From: Diadema setosum
Lineage: Eukaryota > Echinodermata > Echinoidea > Diadematoida > Diadematidae
Assembly: GCF_964275005.1 (NCBI RefSeq)
Contig: NC_092692.1
Location: forward strand, 11,704,764-11,768,763
Length of the DNA: 64,000 nucleotides
Direction: 5' to 3'
In this document: in pieces, positions 59,415 to 64,000 of the stretch
Numbering within the stretch: position 1 is the first letter of the stretch
How the letters are laid out: each line of letters opens with the position of its first letter
The notes under the pieces: model-generated
Database searches by the model: none
Seen by the model: the letters and a program-made list of their open reading frames with translations, nothing else
Told to the model about the DNA's origin: nothing
Program-made: the position numbers and the translations under genes

Positions 59415-59417
<3 letters not shown>
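58391..59417. other. Intergenic, no gene seen
   Basis: Around 58870-59230 there are multiple 'cccacgag', 'ggcccac' and 'gtgagctc/tgactc' words in both orientations, suggesting a loose inverted repeat. No ORF with a motif. Confidence 0.4.

Positions 59418-59502
<85 letters not shown>
59418..59502. repeat. (AT)n followed by (AG)n microsatellite
   Basis: About 23 AT units to 59464, then about 19 AG units to 59502. Confidence 0.95.
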
Positions 59503-59505
<3 letters not shown>

Positions 59506-59718
59506 TCATGCATACAGTAAAGAAAACAGTTATATGGTATATGGAATAAGAAAAAATAACCTACTGTAAACTATTATAGAAATCAATATAATTTGTAGTG
59601 TCATGATGATATTGTCATCTCATTTCCTCCCCTTCCTCCTTTCCTTCTTTTCCTTCCCTCCTTCCTTCTCCTTCTAACCAGTCCTTTCCCTTTGTCTCAT
59701 TGTTTGTCCTGTCAGGTG

Positions 59719-60026
59719 CTGTTCGTTATTCCGAAGATTCGTTAATCCGAAACACACAAATTCCCTATACCTAAAAAGAGGTTCGTTATTCCGAAGGTTC
59801 GTTGATCCGAAATGAAATAGGGTTCGTAACGAACCTTCGGAATAACGAGCTTTTTCCATTTTCGGATTAACGAACCTTCGGAATAACGAACCTTTTTTAT
59901 TTTCGGATTAGTGAACCTTCGGAAAAACAAACCTTATCACATTTTCGGAATAACGAACTTTCGAAATAACGAATCTTCGGACTAAAGAAACTTCGGAATA
60001 ACGAACCTTCGGAATAACGAGCTGTA
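59719..60026. mobile_element. Foldback element built of 'TTCGGAATAACGAACC' repeats
   Basis: About four forward copies of ggttcgttattccgaa-like sequence to 59820, a central palindrome 'ggttcgtaacgaacc' (59821-59835), then eight or more inverted copies to 60026. Outer ends 'ctgttcgttattccgaag' and 'cttcggaataacgagctg' mirror each other. The right half is longer, so it has expanded unequally. Confidence 0.8.
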
Positions 60027-63000
60027 ACCCTCCTGTCTACGTTCTTGTTTACTGTGAGCGTCTTGTACCTGTGTGTGCATGTGTGTTTTTCCGTACCGTT
60101 ACATTAATTTCATTCTATTGTAAGTTTGCGTGCCACATTCCTACAAGCTTGTCTTTTATATACGTGGGTCCCTCTTTTCCATTAACGCAATTGTTTCGAA
60201 AAATTAGTTAATACATAATGCATTTTTGTTGTAATAAAACATGTGTTATTGGAAATAAAATTTCATTTGAATTGAATTGAAAATACACTACCAGGACTAA
60301 AGGGATGACTTCTACACATGCATGCGGTGTGTGGATGTTACGGGGAAATTGGCAAGCAAAAACATCAAGGACTGCAGTGTAATAAGCTGGTAATTTGCCA
60401 AAACCCATTGGGCTTTATTTAGCTTATCAAGACAGTATCATAATCAAAAGGTTTATTCTGGCGGTAAGTGAAAGAGACAGTCAGCTATCTTTATATAGAG
60501 AGTGAAACTTTTTAACGTTACTATAATTATGATAGTAAACTGTTTCATAAAACAACGAATAACTGAAGTACATAAGTATTGGTTGCCGACAACGAATAAT
60601 GAAATCACTATTGTATGAATTCGATCAGTATAGTAATTACAGAGTTCAGTTTTGTATAGAGTTGTTTGTTTGTTTGTTTGTTTTTGTATATTATCGAAGG
60701 TTTGAAGATACATTGATAAGAAAATGTATTGCATGATGTAAGAGTAATATTTTCAGAAGGCTGATACAATATTTATGTTCAAAGTTGTCCCATGCATTGC
60801 TGACTGGCACATGCGGGATTTTCAGAGTGTGCTGTTAAATAGAGTGCCAATGTCATATACTTTTACCAATTTTGGGAAATGCCACGAAAGGTTATTCTCG
60901 ATTATGGAGAAAATATTTTTAACACACAAAACGTGAGATTGCTAAGATATAAGGCATTGTGGTACAGGAGGTACTGTAGAAAGAGGAATTGAATCACCCA
61001 CACCCGCCAAAAGAAAAACCCACAAACAAACAAGCAGATAAACAAACCTATATGTGTATTAATGTCGCACCGTAGTTTGTTTGAGATAAATGCTTTGTTT
61101 TCTTTCTTCTAAAGCCATTTGGGTAACATAATTAAACCAATTAATGTTCGTTATGAATATGTATTATGAAGGGGATGCAATAATGAATTGTTGATTTCTT
61201 GAATATGTTACCAATGAAAGATTTACATTTGGAATTAAAAAGAAAAAAAAAAGAAGACGAAGAAGAAGGAAAAGGCTTTCATGTGACCAACGTACAATTG
61301 AATTTGATAATAAGGTCGTTGAGAAGTGTTTCCCGCGTATGTGCGATCTGTAAAAGGTGCTGGACAGACAAAGCTTAACTGCTTGTGTTTACTAACTTGA
61401 GACTACCACATTTTTTTTTCTTTCTTGAACTTAGGGCATATTTTATAAGATAATAGTGTTGTAACACGCGTGGACGTCTTATCCGGAAAGAGTAAACGAC
61501 AATGGTAGACTTAGTAATATCTTCATGAATAAAGGACATGTTTAGAGTACACTAGTATTCTTCACTGAGTAATGTCCCCCCCCCCCCCCGTTGCTTATAT
61601 CTAATTCATTCTTCAATGCGTTCTTTAAAAGTGATAAAATTGTACTGTGATTCAAACTGAAGTCTGACGCATAGAGCACGATGTGGACTTTGTCTGCAGG
61701 CACTATAAGGTAATGTCTTCGAAGACCATGGGCTTGAACCCTCTATAGATACAGAGGCAACGTTGATTAACGACATCAATTTTACCTGAGCTGCCGTCGC
61801 ATAATAGAAGAATTCTGTTTAATTATTTTTCTTGTCTGTTTTCCATGGGGAATTTGTAAAATGTAAAGTACTAGTAGATCATGAAACGCAGGGCAGTGAG
61901 TTGTAGATCAAGATTTTCTCATGAAATCAGCCTCGTAATTGGATTCGGGCAATGATCAACGATGATCATCAAAAGTCTGTGGTAATTTCCATGAGGATTA
62001 TGTGCAGCCTCAGTGTTATTACGGAAAACAGTCACCGCGCACGTCTTCTTCAACTCCTAAAAAGAGATGAATGAGAATGTGAAGTGAAATAGCGCCACTT
62101 ACGACGAACCAGATGACCATGTTTTCTTGATTTCCTCTTCATCGGACATGCACAAAACCCACAGAACTGTAGAGTTCTGTGGCACAACCCCTGAGCTCTT
62201 CACCTCTGCTTTCACTTTGACATGAAGAAACGGTGTAAAGTGTATTCAGCCCTGCATAATCCAAACGTATTTCAGTAGCCCTGAAACATGCTTAAGAAAA
62301 GTTTACTTATTAGGTGACGTGGTGAACAGTAATCTTCACTCTGATTTTGTAAATTGTATCTTATTCAGTCTCTGATAATTTATTTGATTTCTATAGAGGA
62401 GACTTCGTTCAGAACAAAACTTAAAAAAGGAAGAAGAGCAAGAAAATGTAAACAAAAATATGTTTTTAATTTCAAAGTTCGTGACAGAAAACAATGTGTG
62501 TCTTGATCTGAACTGGGAGGTGACCTGGCTTATCTGAAGAAATTCTTCCCGCTATCAGATATGGTGTGCCTGCATATCGCAAAGAATTATTCATTTTCAT
62601 CAACATACATCATGTACAGGGCTGCCGTCCGCCCCCATCCTTCCAACCGTTGATGGTATTTTCTTGAACCTTCAATTGCACTTTTTGAGTCACCAATCCC
62701 TATTGACCACCCCCCCCCCCGGCCCCCCCCCCCCCCCCCCCAGCGCAAAGTTGAGTGCATGGTGACGGAAAACCGATATACTAGTAATAGTTCAGTATTG
62801 CAGCAAGCTAACATTTAAGTGATACATGATTTTATTAATACATATCCCCTTTCGTCTCAGCAACCATCCTTGAAAACTCCTCCGACTTGCATACCACCAC
62901 TCCATCCAAGTACGGATGCAGAGCAGAGGGGGATGAACAGCTGCACCTGTACCTGCAGAATGGTATCAATAAACAAACGCACAGCTCCACAAGTACCACA

Positions 63001-63300
63001 GTGCAACAATCATTTGCTGCGGCGACATGTAGCTCTGCGTGCGTTTAGAAGCGCTCGCCTCCTCATCAGCGCAGCCCATACATGCAGTGAGGTACGAGCA
63101 CTACCACTCTGATGATAATCTCTTTCTCTCTGCATCATCATCGAAGCTTGACATTGCGCGGTATCCTAGAAAGGGATATGGCCAGGAAAAGGGGACCTTA
63201 TGTTTCACCGTTTTAGCAGTCTTAAAAAGGGACTAAACGAAATGATTCGGTCAGGATCTTAGTATGTAGTGGAGTGAGATTGTATTTACAGTCTAGAGAA
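60027..63300. other. Intergenic and upstream region of the right-hand gene
   Basis: No gene recognised. Contains short (GTTT)n near 60665, poly-C near 61578 and 62710-62742. The last 60 bp before 63301 are the presumed 5' UTR of the gene that starts there. No TATA box that I can support. Confidence 0.5.
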
Positions 63301-64000
63301 ATGGCCAGTCGTTCCGTTTACGGACGTTCTGTGTCCGATGCCGCACTCAACGAGTCTGATGGGGGACAACAGCAAATCAACGGGAGCACAGCGGCTGCTA
63401 TGCCGCAAGCCTACGCTCGGGGTTCGCGAGGTGATCGGAGCTACGGCTCTCGAAACACTACTGAGGAATACGTGAACGGATATTCAAGGCAACACTCCTC
63501 ACACATGGATTACAATAATACCCAGTGGAATAAATCGAGAGCTCCACCATCAAGACATGCAGCAGTAGCAATGGAAACTCATTCCGGAGATGAATTGTGG
63601 AAGCGTAAAACAGCTAGTTTGCCCCGCTCAGTGAGGGCCAAAGGAAGGACTCAGAGACACTTATTAAATGGCCACAGCTATGGAGATGTTAATCCTTTCA
63701 GTTATCCCCACAGTCAGCAGCAAGCATTTGGCACGAACCAGCTGCATCAGTATACCCAGAGAGAGGACATGCGTGAGGTCCTTCACCACAGAGAAAATGG
63801 CCAAAGAGAATACCTTTCATCTGTGACAAGAGCTGCTAGTTTTCACCTAGGGTCTGAAGACTATGCATACAGGGCGTCACAAACAATACACCAGTCCCAG
63901 AGTGGTTCTAGGCTGTCACACACTGAATCAAGAACAACATCAATACAACATAGCAGTGGTTCAGTGGGAAATGACCGTTACCGTGGTTACAACAGAGAGT
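63301..64000 (+). CDS. N-terminal coding exon of an unrecognised protein (open at window edge)
   Basis: ATG in a good context (gagaaATGG) opens 233 codons without a stop up to the last base. The product starts 'MASRSVYGRSVSDAALNES' and is rich in Ser, Gln, Arg, Tyr and His, with few hydrophobics, so presumably disordered. Basic Ser motifs 'RKTASLPRS' and 'TRAASFH' resemble basophilic-kinase or 14-3-3 sites. Even codon use, no stop in about 700 bp and low A/T against the flank argue for real coding. I do not recognise the family; a cytoskeletal or junctional scaffold is a guess only. Confidence 0.8.
   Translation, partial: MASRSVYGRSVSDAALNESDGGQQQINGSTAAAMPQAYARGSRGDRSYGSRNTTEEYVNGYSRQHSSHMDYNNTQWNKSRAPPSRHAAVAMETHSGDELWKRKTASLPRSVRAKGRTQRHLLNGHSYGDVNPFSYPHSQQQAFGTNQLHQYTQREDMREVLHHRENGQREYLSSVTRAASFHLGSEDYAYRASQTIHQSQSGSRLSHTESRTTSIQHSSGSVGNDRYRGYNRE

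Noticed and set aside
59307..59513. 'YIYIYIYIY' and 'LSLSLSLS' ORF
   Set aside because: Translation of the AT and AG microsatellites.

Overview
This is animal nuclear DNA: one intron-rich host gene is complete, a second starts at the right edge, and nearly everything else is transposable-element (TE) debris, inverted repeats and microsatellites. There is no operon structure, CRISPR array or prokaryotic signal. The TE content (Helentron-like elements, 'CAGGGGCGGATCC' MITEs, 'GTTATAACGAA' pogo-like MITEs, Kolobok-like and tnp2/CACTA-like transposases) and the GTPBP1 orthologue suggest a marine invertebrate deuterostome, possibly an echinoderm. That assignment is inference; the sequence does not prove it.

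Left third (1-33015), TE mosaic. Positions 784-9298 hold about 3.2 tandem copies of a 2.6-kb unit carrying three transposase exons on the minus strand (called A, B and C here). The array is flanked by further exons (D, E) and by tnp2-like fragments. A related locus at 26943-32178 has the same C-D-E order but no A-B. There, exon E is amplified into eight 192/193-bp copies, and a Kolobok-like N-terminus is fused in frame to a tnp2-like core. Between these loci lie a Helentron-like element with four perfect RFX X-box motifs (11231-12051), a frameshifted hAT-like transposase gene (12186-16120) with a long-TIR element in its intron, a tRNA-like sequence inside a near-perfect hairpin (18735-19007), and a minus-strand Ty3/gypsy relic (24690-21160) whose RNase H runs in frame into a truncated TatD-type nuclease domain. 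A pogo/Tigger fragment (24820-25390) and a further gypsy gag (32595-33010) complete it.

Middle (33016-40689): no gene recognised, apart from one clean pogo-like MITE with a TA target-site duplication.

Right centre (40690-53954): GTPBP1, a translational-type GTPase, on the minus strand. I reconstruct 11 coding exons whose splice phases all agree, giving 658 residues. Its introns contain MITEs, a 42-bp perfect palindrome, hairpins and a nested Helentron-like element.

Right end (53955-64000): repeat-rich intergenic DNA with MITEs, a foldback element and AATTC, AT and AG arrays. At 63301 a plus-strand coding exon begins and stays open to the window edge; its product is unrecognised.
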